A stretch of 64,000 bases of DNA from Taeniopygia guttata. Its lineage: Eukaryota > Chordata > Aves > Passeriformes > Estrildidae. The notes below the pieces were generated by a model. It saw nothing but the letters and a program-made list of their open reading frames with translations, had not been told where the DNA came from and searched no databases. This document shows, one piece after another, positions 1 through 12,600 of this stretch; position 1 is the stretch's first letter, and the number at the start of each line of letters is the position of its first letter. The position numbers were made by a program, and so were the translations under genes. The DNA lies in contig NC_133032.1 in the NCBI RefSeq assembly GCF_048771995.1, positions 23,771,501 through 23,835,500 of the forward strand, given 5' to 3'.

Positions 1-484
1 TGTGTGGAGCTTGTTGATATCATGTGGTGGAATTATGGGCGCTCGGCACTTGGAAAATGAACTGGAGGTTGTTGCAGAGAATAGTCGTACAGCTGTGTGT
101 GAGAGTACAGATTGAGTTTAAAATGTCCATTCTATACAGGTTTAAAATAAAGACTTTTTAGTAGAGAGATCTGTTGTATAATAGAATTCATAACCTGAAA
201 TTTATGCAGCAGGGTGCTTTGCAAATTGAACCAAGATTGGTGTCCAGTTTAGAAGAGGTTTTAACACTGGACTTCAGACCATAGCGTATTCACCAAGTTA
301 CTGAATTCATTAAGATTGAGCTTGTGTTTAAACACTGAACTACATTCTGAGTAAAAATACATGGTAAATGTTCAGGATCTGCTGTGTCTTCTGAAAAATT
401 CTGTATGTATTGTCTGTTGAGAGTTGTTTCATTTACTGATAAATAACGCGTAAGATTTTGAAAATGTTTTCTTTCTATCATCAG

Positions 485-625
485 GCCACTGATCAGATGC
501 AAACAGAAGCTTTACCTTCATGTCCCAACACTATGTCACCGGTGAGGTTAAATAATCGGATCAGTTCTCCAAGGTCTGGAGCAGTTATTCCAAATCGTGT
601 CTTTGTTGGAGGAATCGATTTTAAG
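485..625 (+). CDS. BOLL: BOLL coding exon with internal ATG at 497
   Basis: The acceptor follows a T/C-rich tract ending cag at 482-484; the donor is gtattc at 626. From 497 it encodes MQTEALPSCP and runs to IPNRVFVGGIDFK, the start of the RRM including RNP2. Phase 0 at both ends. Four in-frame codons (ATDQ) precede the ATG and parallel a longer mammalian N-terminus. Confidence 0.92.
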
Positions 626-3600
626 GTATTCTTCCCTCTTTTTGCTGCTAAATTATAATTTATAACTGTATAAAAATCACCAGGGAAAAGAGACACAGTC
701 ATGTGTATTTGTTTAGTTGGCAAGTCCTCTTCACTTTAATGGCCAAACCTACAGTAGAGAATAAAGCTTTAAGCTTTAATTTGCATAACTGTCCTACAAA
801 GTTCACTCTGTACACCTAGCTGATAGAAGCTTTTGACGCTTCTTCAGAGTTTTCTTTTTTCATAGGAGATAGCTTCTGTCATCAGCAGAGCTGATGGCAG
901 AAAAGCATGTAGAAGACTTTGTTTATGTGTACCACTTAGTGTAATTTAATAAACTGTCACAATGTTTCATAGGTCCGTGGCTTTTGTTCCTCTAACACTT
1001 CTGGTTCACACAATGAATTGCAGTGTGTATATTCCTCACCACAGTAATTTTCTTAAACGCAGGAGTTTGTTTTTAAAATAAGTATGTAAACTTCTCTGGG
1101 TATTTTGCAGTATTGATCTTAATTCCTAGAATGCTCGTGCCTTTGTATATTCCCTAAAATCTTTAAATAGCAGTGAACATTGCACCACTCTTACCTTGTT
1201 CAGTTGCTTTTGTGATGAGCTTAAGGTTAAGGTTTTTCTCTCTTCCCACCTTAGATAATTAATTAAGGCATTGACTTGCTTGTTCAGTTGCTTTTGTGAT
1301 AAGCTTAAAGTTAAGGTTTTTCTCTCTTCCCACCTTAGATAATTAATTAAGGCATTGACTTGCAAAACATGCTTCGTCTGGGTAGCTGTTGCTTTGTTCC
1401 CATCAAGAGCATCTTCCCTGCATTAATCCTCTTAGGCTGAGGCCTTCTGAGTACTGACTCACTGGAAGAGGAACAAGAATTGATAATTCACTCAGGCTAT
1501 TTTGCATAACAAATGCAAGAAATTCCAGAATCTTCTGGTTTATTTGGCTGAGATAATTCAAATAGAGATGTTCATATTTTGAGATGTACAAGACCTTCAG
1601 TACATTTAGACTTTATTAAAGTGGCGTTTTGCACCAATAGTAAACAAATTTCTGGAGCTGTGAAAGGATCTCTTGCTACCTTCTGTTTTGACTGCAATTT
1701 CAAAGGTTAAACTAATTTTCTGTCTAACATCAATATTTTTATTAATTATCATACTTATTATTTGTTTTAAAGGGTCTCTTGACTTGGTTCAGATGCTGAT
1801 ACTTCAGAATTTATTATGGAATTGTATTTTCAACAACAGTTTAAGCATGTTTATAATCATAAAGAAGATGGATTTTTTTTTGCAGAGGGGAGAGGAAATA
1901 GAAGGGATGAGACCCTCTATGGCCATTTTAGTTGCTCTTCCATTTGGTATGATTCTTTATATCAAATACAGCCTTAAATTTCTGATCTAGTCCTCATAGG
2001 GTTTATATGTCAGTCTTGAATTGCTTTCTATTGGCAATCTCATGGCAAAAAGTATTGGGGTTTTTGGGGTATTTTTTTTTAAGTCGGAGGTCTTATTCAA
2101 GTCACCTGGGGTGATGTGAAAGCTATTGACTTTATTTTTGTGAGAAAGGGAAACAGTTAATCAACAAAAATTTAACTTGCTTTCTAACAAGCTCTTTTAT
2201 GATTTTGCCATTTTGTCTATCACCATGGCAGTGATTCCTATTTTTAAGAGGAAACACCTGGTCTCTCAAACTTAGAGAAATAATTCAGCAAGGAAAGTTA
2301 GAGTTGGGAGCATTTTCATCTTGGTCTGAAGAGCTCTTTCTTTAGTGGTGCAGCCATGTGTCACTGACAAAGGCTAATGCTAAGCCTTTACCCTCCTTAA
2401 AGAATCTGACAAGTGTCTTTGTCTTATCATAAGCAGGAAAAAGCACCTGCATGTGTTTCTTGTAAGTTTCAAAATATTATGATTTTACTGTGCATCTTAG
2501 AATAGCATTTCCTTATTCTTCAGCAATGCACTGCTCTGCACATAAACCTTTGTCTTTCCAGATTCATAGTTCTGTTTAGCAAGCCCTTATATCCTTGGGT
2601 AACACTTTGAGCACTGATCGGTTTCAGACTTGGATGAGGCACATAAACCTTTGATGTGCTGGAGAGGATTCCCTCCATTGTATACAAAGAATCAAAGTCA
2701 TTAACTTAGAAGTAAAACAGTACTTAGTATACATGAAGTTAAGGAGAAGTATAGATGAACGGTGTGTGCATATAACTGTTCTTTTTCCAGTGTTAGGTAT
2801 AGCATTAACTAAGGGCTATGCAGAACAAAATTTAAAACTCAAATGTGATGCTTACTGCATCATATGTGATATATGCTTACGTTGTAAAAAAATATTTATA
2901 CAAGGCAGAGGAGTGTTCCCAAAGCTTAGGTGAGTCTTTACATTAGAAAGCTGTTTTATTCTCTACATACTTGGAGGGGGGCAGTTCCTTCTAAGTTGAC
3001 TTAGACCATTCTCCTTTGAAATAACATTTTCTTACTTACAGTGGGGAGTTCATATAGTGGGCCTGTACATATTTGCAGACTCTCATGTTAAAACCTCTTC
3101 AGAAAGAGGGATCATGGTATATTCAATGGGTTTGACCACTAAATCACTGTGGTTTTGGGGGATTTATGTGACCTGTGTATATCTACATGCTCTGCTGTGT
3201 TGCAGTTGAAAGTATGGCAGTGATTTTTCATACTGTAAACTGCTCTAGCATGTGATTAACAGAAACTAAAATTTGGATCTAGTACACCTGCTTCATTGAT
3301 CTGAACTGTGATAGGACAGTTGTTACATAAATCTACTAATGAGAAGTTTCTAGAATTATTGTTGAATAATTAATGCAGTAATTAAGTGAGCCCTGAGGCT
3401 CATACTTGCTCATTCTTCTGTCTTGATATGCAGGGTTATAATTAGTTTGTAGCAAACTTCATCCAAAATACATCCATTAATAGTCTTAAGGTAAATATTG
3501 AACTAATTAATTTAATAGCTATGCAAACCAACTTTACCTTTTTTTTTTCCCCTTCTTGATTTACTGTACTAGGCTAATGAAAAGGACCTGAAGAATTTTT

Positions 3601-6600
3601 TTGCTCAGTATGGCAGTGTGACAGAAGTGAAGATAATAAATGACAGAGCTGGAGTATCGAAGGGGTCGGTATAGTAGAATAAGTGTATTGTGGAAATTGA
3701 TAATAACAGAAAGCTGACTATAGTAAATTTGATTGATTTCCATAGCTCATAATATTTTATTATTGATGTTTCAGTTATCCCATGTGTGCAAAAATCTGTT
3801 CTTGCCCTTTAATATCTCTATATAAATGTCTCCAATTTGCATAACTAAAACTCTGTTAGTCATGTTGTTATAAGATGAAGTTATGTGCAATTAGGACAGA
3901 ATCAATAGTTTCCATTTTTTCAGGTTTTCTTTGTGACTAATACTGCAGTGCAAGGTTATCCTAGCAAGGTTATTTCATTACTAAATATATTTGTATTACT
4001 GAAAGCCAGTATGGAAAGGAGCCTAAAGTGGAGGAAAAGCTTAGATACACCTGATTGTGCTGGAGTGCATGGCAGTAACAGATTTTTGTGTGAAGGTTTT
4101 TGAAACAGCAGCATAGGGGACAAATCTCATCACTTACAACATGAGTTAAATGACGATTGCTAACAATGGAGACTGAGACTGGAAGTCACCAGTAGGAAAA
4201 ATGACAAAGAGCAAATACAGAGAAAGATTAAGATTGGATAGTAAAATTTTTGCTGTAACCCAAAAGATGGTGATGTAAATGAGGTGGGGAAGTGCACTGC
4301 CAGAGAAGGTGGGAAAGAGGGCTGAAGCAAACAGGAATGTGCATGCGAGTTCACCTCTAAAGTTATCTCCCGAGCAGTAAGGACAGTTTTAATGCTATTA
4401 GAGCTTAATGTGTATCAGCAAATTATGTGCACTTGCATGACTTCAAAGACTTGGTCCCAGATCTGTCACCAAGACTCCTGCCCTTTTAGTAAATTCCAAG
4501 AAGTATCTGAGAATTGCAGTGTGTGTGTACATGTAGCACATAATAATTATGCATTATGATTGTCAATATGTCTTGTTGGGAAGGGTAGATAAATATGATT
4601 AAGAACCACAATATTACAGCCAGGACGAATATAACGCCCCCTAGTGGCTGGACAATCACCCTCACCTACAGAGGGGTCCAAAGGTCAAATGGACTGTTCC
4701 ATCTCACCCCCCAGAATGTATGGTTCACCCCACACCTGTAACCCTCCCCTGAACCATCAGGTGCCTGTGACCCCATTGGCCCAGGTCCTGTTCCAGCCCA
4801 CCTTGGAGCCCCCCTTGATAAGGGGTCTCCGGGGGGCTGGACACCCTCTTGGATCTTCCCCTCTCCTCCTGGAACCTCCCTCTGGAGTCCCTGCTCCCCT
4901 CTTTGTCTCTCCCCTCCCCCATCACCTCAGGCCGCTCGAGGCAGGGCCTCTCTGCATCCCGAATAAACCTCATCCCCCAAGAGCAACCAACAGATATCTC
5001 TCGCATATATTCACCCCAAACCGTCCGTGGAACCCCTAAAACATCTTCACAATGTCTCACAGCAGATATGTTGGAAAATAATTACTTTCCATGCTGTTAG
5101 GATTTCCTTTGAGCTCCAGGCACGGGCTTTGTTGCTTCTGCTGGACAAGTGATTTTAAAAACGTACAAGTTCGTGATTACATTTATTACTTTATTGTCCA
5201 GACAGTCTACAGAATGAAAAGTCTGTGTAGGTAGGGTCCCAAGCAGGAGAATACTTTGTCTTTTAACTTGGAAATGTTTCCAGTTTAGAGAAGCCAATAC
5301 AAGAAAAACCCACAAATTTCAAAGTACAGCTGGTCAGATTTATTGAACGTCTGTATTAAAATTAGCGTACACGTGCTCACAAAGAATGATGACCTTGTAT
5401 TGCAAAATCTGATCTGGTGGTGGGAGAGGCAAAATCTCATACCTTCTGTAATGTGACCCTGAGAAATGAACCATAACCCTAATAAATCATGTGTACAGAA
5501 GTACACATTTCACATTTCAAAGATTTCAAAAAACATTTGAAATTTAGGAAGTTAGATTTATTGGAGGGGGGCGGAAGGTGTTTTTGTTTTCTTGTATACG
5601 TGTTGTGTACATTCAGATAATTGCTTTGCACTGGCAGTGCCACCAACATTACTCTGGGAATGAACTGGGGGGGTTGGAAAAGCAGTTCTGAGTTGAAAGC
5701 CTGTTTGATTTATTGCAGAAGTTAGAAGAGGTATGATAAAAGACACTATGTCACAAAGTATGGGAATTGCTCCATCCTTGACCTCCACAGAACTCTTTTT
5801 AATGCTAATTCTGTTAAGAATTACAGGAGAATTCACAGATAATGGCTGCTTCACTGCTTTTTCTGAGAACTCAGTTTAAAATAATGGATTGTGCTTGTGG
5901 CAGTGGGGAGCATTCACAATTGTTGGTGAAGTAGGGGGATCTATACTATGAATTACAGTATAATATTAAATTTGAAAAAATCTCAAGTGTCTCATCTTTG
6001 GTCACCTCAAAAAGTGAAGGGTTTAGATCAAAATCTTTGTTTAATAGCAATGAAGGACTTTTAGACATAGACTGAGTAACAAGAACAGCTGGTCATTCAC
6101 AGTGGTGTATTGCCACATACTTGAATGTAATTTAAAAGGTGCTAAGAATGCAATTGTTAATTCAGTCTTTACTTCTAGAGGTTTTATACCCATTAATTTA
6201 CCTTGTAATGTCACTTGTACTGTACATCAAGTAACTATATGCTGTGTTTGTAAATAGAAACTTTAGAGGCTTAGCTTCCATCATTTTTGTTTAGGTATGG
6301 CTTTGTTACATTTGAAACCCAAGAAGAGGCTCAGAAGATTTTACAAGATGTAAGTGGCAGTCCCCATTGTTGTTGTCTCTTAATTGAATTAATTAATTTC
6401 GTACCAGACCTGAGTACTCTGGTCCTCTGTTTGCCAAGTTGCATTTGAAGATAAGTTTGGTCTGATAGTTAAAATTGTTTAAAGAGATCTAAGGTAAGAT
6501 TTAGAGCTCTTGGATAAGATTTATACTGAGATATTCTGGAGCTAAGGAAGGAAGTTCTAGTTCATAGTACTATTTTCGACTTCAACATTGGTCTTTATTT

Positions 6601-9600
6601 TCTTAGTCTGTAGTACATGTAGAGTTATGAAAACTTTATCCTTCACATTCCGCTGCTGTCAAGATTTTTTTGTGGAAATTAGAATGGTAGCTGCTGTCTT
6701 TTATTCTGTCATGTTGGTTTGTCAACCCTAGTTGAATTCTTTTTAGTAACAATTGGGTTCCTTTGAAGGCTTCAGTGATATAGCTCAAGCTGTTTAATTT
6801 TTGCTTCTCTTAGCTATGTTACTGTCTTGATGCTCCTTGTAGAGCCTCCCTTGAGACATGGTCAGCTCTTCAGTTCATTTGGTTTTGTGAAATGTGTGCT
6901 CTTGTATTTTGGGTGGAACGTATTGGAGACATCTGTCAGTCAGGAGTTACTCATTCACGAGAGGGTATCAAGGTGCAAGTTAAAAAAAACCAAGAAAATA
7001 GCATCTGACACATATGCAAATTGCCCTCTCACAATTAGAGGGCTGGTTAAAATGTTGAAAATTCCAAACTTTTGTTTTAATTTAGTGGAGCTAAAAAAGT
7101 ATACAAGCAGCCAACTTCTTGAGTCAGCTGGCTGTCTTGCTCTGGCTTTTTAAAAATTGCTTTATTTCTCAATACCAATGGTACTGAGTATCATTTTGTA
7201 AATGGTACCATTTTGCCCTTTTTGCAACTGAAAGGCTACTCCATGTAAAGTCTTACTGATGTTTTACTTTGCCTACTCTAAATTCCTTAATTTAGATATT
7301 TTATAATTTTATCATCTTTTTCATCTTTGCACATTTCTATTTCATATTCATCTTTAATGTCATGTAGCATCTAGGTCTTTTTCCATCTTCAGCTGAGTTT
7401 CTAGGCTTCAAATTTTATATTAAATTAATGGGGTTTTGTTTTATACTCTTGAGTTTTTAATATGAAATTCTGATTATATGCTGATTCTTTTTTTCTTTTG
7501 TCCTACTCTTCTATTTTGAGTAATGTCTCCAGAACTTCCTTTTATGTTGCAGTCTACTATGTGTAGTATTAAAAACAGACCTTGAGGAGTTTCACCAGGT
7601 TCCAGACACATATCCTAGGATCTGGTTTCAACATAACTGCTCTCTTGCTCAATGTGTCTAACCTACTAAGTTATTTTTCAGTTCTCAGATGCCTAGAGCT
7701 ATGTAAAAAATAATAATGTCTTCTTTCTTTAATTCTAGGCTAAAAACCTCAACTATAAGAATAAGAAATTGAATATTGCACCAGCAGTAAGAAAACAAGC
7801 GTGGAGTCCTAATTCTCGTATGTATTTTTACTTGCATTTGTGTATTGTCAGTATGAATATAAGTTTTTAACCAAGAGGTACCTGGTCTTCCCTTTGGCTC
7901 ATCTTCATTCTGAGGTCAGAACACACAAGAACATTGATTTAATCCTGAAGTTTTCTTTTGTTTGTTGTGCTCTGTTAGAAGTGGTTCACATGTACACTAA
8001 TGCTGTTGGTGCAGACACACTTGCTGAAGACAGGAAGTTTGCCTCATCTTCTGCTTGTGCCTAAGTAAGCCCTTTTCCCTTGGGTAAGTGTATGGGTTAT
8101 TATTTGCCCAGGGGAAATGGAATATTTGTTCCAACTCTGTAGTTTCTTTGCTCTAGAAATTATTCAGTATAATCTTTGCTCAGTGATCATCATGAGAGTG
8201 TATGCCATTTTCTTGCTATGCTTTATTTCACTTTCCATCTTGATTTGTATTTTGTCAGTTGTTTTGCCTGACTTATGGAAGCCCTTGGGGGAAGAGTCAA
8301 CTTGCGGGAGTTGACTTTCATAATGAATGTGTAAATTGATAGAAAAGGTGTGTATCTCTGTGTTTTGAGACATGAGGCAGTAGAGGGGTAAACCAAAAAT
8401 CTTTTAAAAAAGGTTTTTGGAGAAAGCTGCTGTGTTCTTTTAAGATCTTTATTTGTGGACGTGTTCAGCTACTTGTTGTGTCTTATGCCTAGGATAGATC
8501 TGTGATAGAAGATCATATTGGCATCCAGACACATCGTAGGGCCTGGTTTCATTATGTCTGCTCTCATGCTCAGTGTATCTCAGTCACCAGGATGCTTTGT
8601 CCTACTGCAGCTCTTGGGCTTGTGAGGCCAGAACACCTGGACTTAAAATGTCACTGTAGAGCTGTGGATTCCATTTCATTCCACAGAATCAGAGAGCTGG
8701 ACAGTAAGCTGTCCTCTATAGCCCACATATATAGTGCTTGTCTTTCATAGTGTAAAGCAAAATTATTTGTAGCTCTCCTGTCACAGGATCATTTGGGATG
8801 AGAGCTTTGAACGTACTTGGGAGAGCCACTTGGTTTGCTTTACCCCAGCATCAAAATGTATTTTTTCATCAGTGAGTTTTCTGTGTTTGATGAGGAAGAT
8901 TTCTTTTTTCTTTGCCAGAGACTTACTCAACATTGGCAGAAAGTTTGTGCAAATTACTTGGTAGCTGGTGGACAGGATTGTTGGTCATGGAATTGTATTG
9001 ATCTCATCTGAGATACCAGTAAGTGCTATTCTAGATTGCTTACTGGAGCTAAAACAGCCTTTAGTTTTCCTAAGGCATGCTTAACATTATCCTAAGAAAC
9101 ATCTTAGCCTGTCTATGGGTAATATTTCAGCTGTGTTGTATCCAGGTGTCTTAAGCCTTTTCTAGGAAAAAAGTCAAACTCTTACTATCAATAAAAGCTC
9201 TTGAATCTCTGTGGGACCCTTCTTGGTCTTCCACTGGGCATTCTGGTGATCTCTGCAGTGTTCTGGCTGTTCATAAAATGGCACTTCATGGTGGTTTTTA
9301 CCTTTGCAAGGCAAAATGAAAAACTAAACTCGATATTGTTTACACTGTGTTCTTCCTGATTTTTTTGTGTACTATACTACTATTTTGTGATTTCAGTTTC
9401 AGTTATGGAATTAATTTTCCCTTTTTTTTTCTCTCCAGAAATCTCCCCATATTATGTGTTGTGTTTAATTATTTGTTTGGATGTCATCTTCTGCAGCCTT
9501 TCCCATCTAGCTCTGAGGACATCCTGTGGCCATCTGCTTTCATTACTGTGTTTGAGAGGGAATTGAGATGGCATTAGACAAGCTGCTCCATGTTCTTTCC

Positions 9601-12600
9601 TTTGAATGTTTTCTTTCTGTCACGATCAAAAGTGATCTTTTTTTTTCATTATGTACACATCTGAAAAAAGTTATTTGTAAATAAGTTTTTAAATATTTAT
9701 TCCAGGTTCTTCTGTGGCACCACAAGCTGGTACAATGTATGCAACTACTGCTGTATCACCAGAAGCTGGTACAATGTACTTGACCACTTCGAGTGGCTAT
9801 CCATATGTTTACCATAATGGAGTGGCTTATTTTCATACATCTGAAGGCTCTCCTGTTCAGCAGCCATGGCCAGTAAGGAGTTTATTTTGGTATTTATGCT
9901 TTTCTATGGACCAGGATAGCTGAAGTGTTTTCACAGGATAGTTCATAATGAGTCTGGGCCTTGCCCCAGGAATAAGTTCTACTATCTCTAGGTAGTGGTG
10001 GCCTAGTGCTTTCTAGAAAGGTGTGAGTATGCCAGAGATTTTTGTTTGATCTAACACAAGCTGTTAGAGGCACTGGATTTGAAACAGCTTAAGTGTAGGT
10101 TGAAATTTTGTGAATCATTTTCAAAAGGGAGGGGGGGTGGTTCACTATCATAGTACTCCAGAGCTGTGTGTAAAAGGAGTGACAGTTGATCAAATTGCTT
10201 CATTAAGATTTGTAACTTCTTTTCTTTTGAAGTCTTGCTCTGTTTCCAGTTCACCTGTGATGGTTGCTCCACCTGTTTATCAGTCTCCTACGTACCATTA
10301 TCAGGTATCTGTTTGAAAATGGTTTTCAGACTGTCACTAATCCTCCAGTACTATTTGCAGCACTGTCCCAAGTCTGTTTATTCTTAAGAAATAGTTTGTG
10401 ATAGTAGTGTGAAACATAATTTAACTTCATTGATGACTTTTCAGTAGAATACAGAGTATTCTGCTTATGTAACTACATGAAAGTTTAGTAAATTACATTT
10501 TCTTTTGTGTTGCAGGACAGCTGGCTTATCATCTAAGCCAAACTCCTGCTCAGAGTACGGTTGGTTAGAACAGGTTTCTTGGGTACTTGTCCACTTGGGT
10601 TTTAAGTAGCTCCAATGGTGAAGATTGCACACAACGTTTCTAGAGAACCTCTTCCTATACTTGACCCTTCTCATCATAAAAGACCTTTCCCTTAAAGCCA
10701 CATTTTTTAGTGGTCCAGCTTGGGTCCATTGTTTCATGTGCTCTGAGCATCTCTGTTGAGAACCTAAGTGTTTTTGAAGTTTATGAAATGGTCAAGTTGG
10801 AAGCTGAGTTGAAATAGGTAAAACAACGAATAATTAGGGGCTTAATGAAAATTGTATTTCCTCTTTTTAGGTGATAATTAATTACAGATTTGAGAATAAT
10901 AGTATTCTATGTGTATTTGTTCTTCACCACATTATTGATGTGTTCTTGTTCAATTTTAGGCACCAATACAGTGTCTTTCAAGTCAGTGGCAGTGGTCTGT
11001 TACACAGGTAAATGCAGTTCATAGTTGCAGCATTTTATCATTACTTTTCACCTAGTTTAAAGGTATGCTGTGCTTATCTAAGAGTGAGATTTCCCACTAT
11101 TCACAACCTGGTTGAAGTTAGTATTAATTGCTGTATTTTAGCAATGTATTTTTAACATTTACTGCTACAGCGGAAGGCATAAAATAGCATCTGTTGAAAC
11201 ATTACATATAAATCTGATGTAAAGAAAACACCTTCCCCTCCCCTTCCATTTAGCAAAATATTTGTATCAAATTACCTAACAAATCCTTTAGAAGCAGGTA
11301 AAAACTGCCAAATTTCACCTGATTAAAGAAATGGATATTAACTTAACAATTAACTGATAAGTGTGTCATTTCATAGGGGTAGAGTTAGCAGAAGCACATG
11401 GACACACACTGGGTGAAATTAGACCCAGGCTCATGAAGTAGGAAGAAGGTATTGTCAACTCGGTCATTTTGTGGGGAGATTTTATCTGATTTGTGAAAGA
11501 GCAGCTTAATATGGAAATCTTGACGCTTGAGGAACTCAGAGTTTGAACCTGAAAGGAGGACCAAGTCCCTTAAGCTTGAGCTGTTACAATGCAGCCTCAT
11601 TGCTTTAATAGCAGCCAGCCTTGTCCAGTTATGGTCTGTTCCACTCTAATAGATCAATCCACTGCTTTGAAATCAGTGTGCTGAATTAAGGAGTTACTCT
11701 AATTAGTTCAAAACAAAAAACTTGTTTTGCTAGTGTAACAGTGTTACAAGGGAAAATTGAACTGTAGTATGTTTCTGTGATTTTGAGATTAAATGTGAAT
11801 TTTACAAGTTTTAGGATTTTGCAATGCTCTCCAAAATGTGAATAAAATCTGAAAACCACATAAATGTAAGGACTTTTTTCTCCTACTACCTGACCTTTCT
11901 ATCCACTTCCCTCTCAGTTTCTTTAGATTATCAAAGATTAATTTGACACTTAATTTTAAAGTTTTATCTTTTGTTTGTATGTAGCAAAGAAGACTGTAAA
12001 ATAAAGTCTTCTCTTTATCCTGCTTAAATTATAAAAATTGTAATTTAGATTAATGTGTTTTATTTCAGTCTCCTACCTCTTCACCTCCACTCCTGTATCT
12101 GCGACCATCTGAAGTCTTGTATCAGCCAATAGGAATTAACCAGGAAGGTGGATGTATATCTCCACCTCTCCTAATGGAAGCTGCAGTTCCTGAGGTATTT
12201 TTTTAAATGTAAAAAAATGTACTGAAAATTGAAGTGCTTATTGTGATTGAAAGATACAGTCTTTTCTTTTAAGCACTTGCTCTTAGAGCAATGAGGTCAA
12301 CTGTTCCCTACTTATGTTAATGTTAAATAATTTCAGGTGTCCTCAGGTTAGAACTTCTCTTCCTGTCTAGCAGAATGCTTGGATTCTGAAATATTTTAGA
12401 GAGTCACAAATGTATTACAGACAGCCACAGGACTTGTCAATTTGTTTTATTTGCAAGTAATGTTTAAATAAAATGGGAGTTCATTCTTTGGAATGTTGGG
12501 TTGAATATCCCTGAACCACAATAGTTTTCTAAAGTAATTCTGTGAGGAGAAGCTTGTTTCTAAATATTCTGATGATCTGAAGTAATTAAGAGTGCTTTAC

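Noticed and set aside
20-120. Short open frame (ATG at about 35) as BOLL exon 1
   Set aside because: Encoded residues do not resemble the known boule N-terminus and no convincing donor joins it in phase to 485.
874-902. MicroRNA hairpin
   Set aside because: 13-bp stem with a 3-base loop is far shorter than a pre-miRNA.
1126-1365. Minus-strand 79-codon open frame with an internal repeat, looking like a repeat protein
   Set aside because: The repeat is simply the 84-bp genomic tandem duplication, whose period is a multiple of three.
1673-1990. 105-codon hydrophobic open frame as a membrane protein
   Set aside because: T-rich intronic sequence reads as Leu/Ile/Phe by composition; no homology or signals.
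4644-5039. 131-codon Pro-rich open frame as a gene
   Set aside because: It lies entirely inside the solo LTR; the C-rich LTR lacks stops by composition.
6827-7153. 108-codon open frame in a BOLL intron
   Set aside because: No recognisable domain, no good splice borders, flanked by stops; likely chance.
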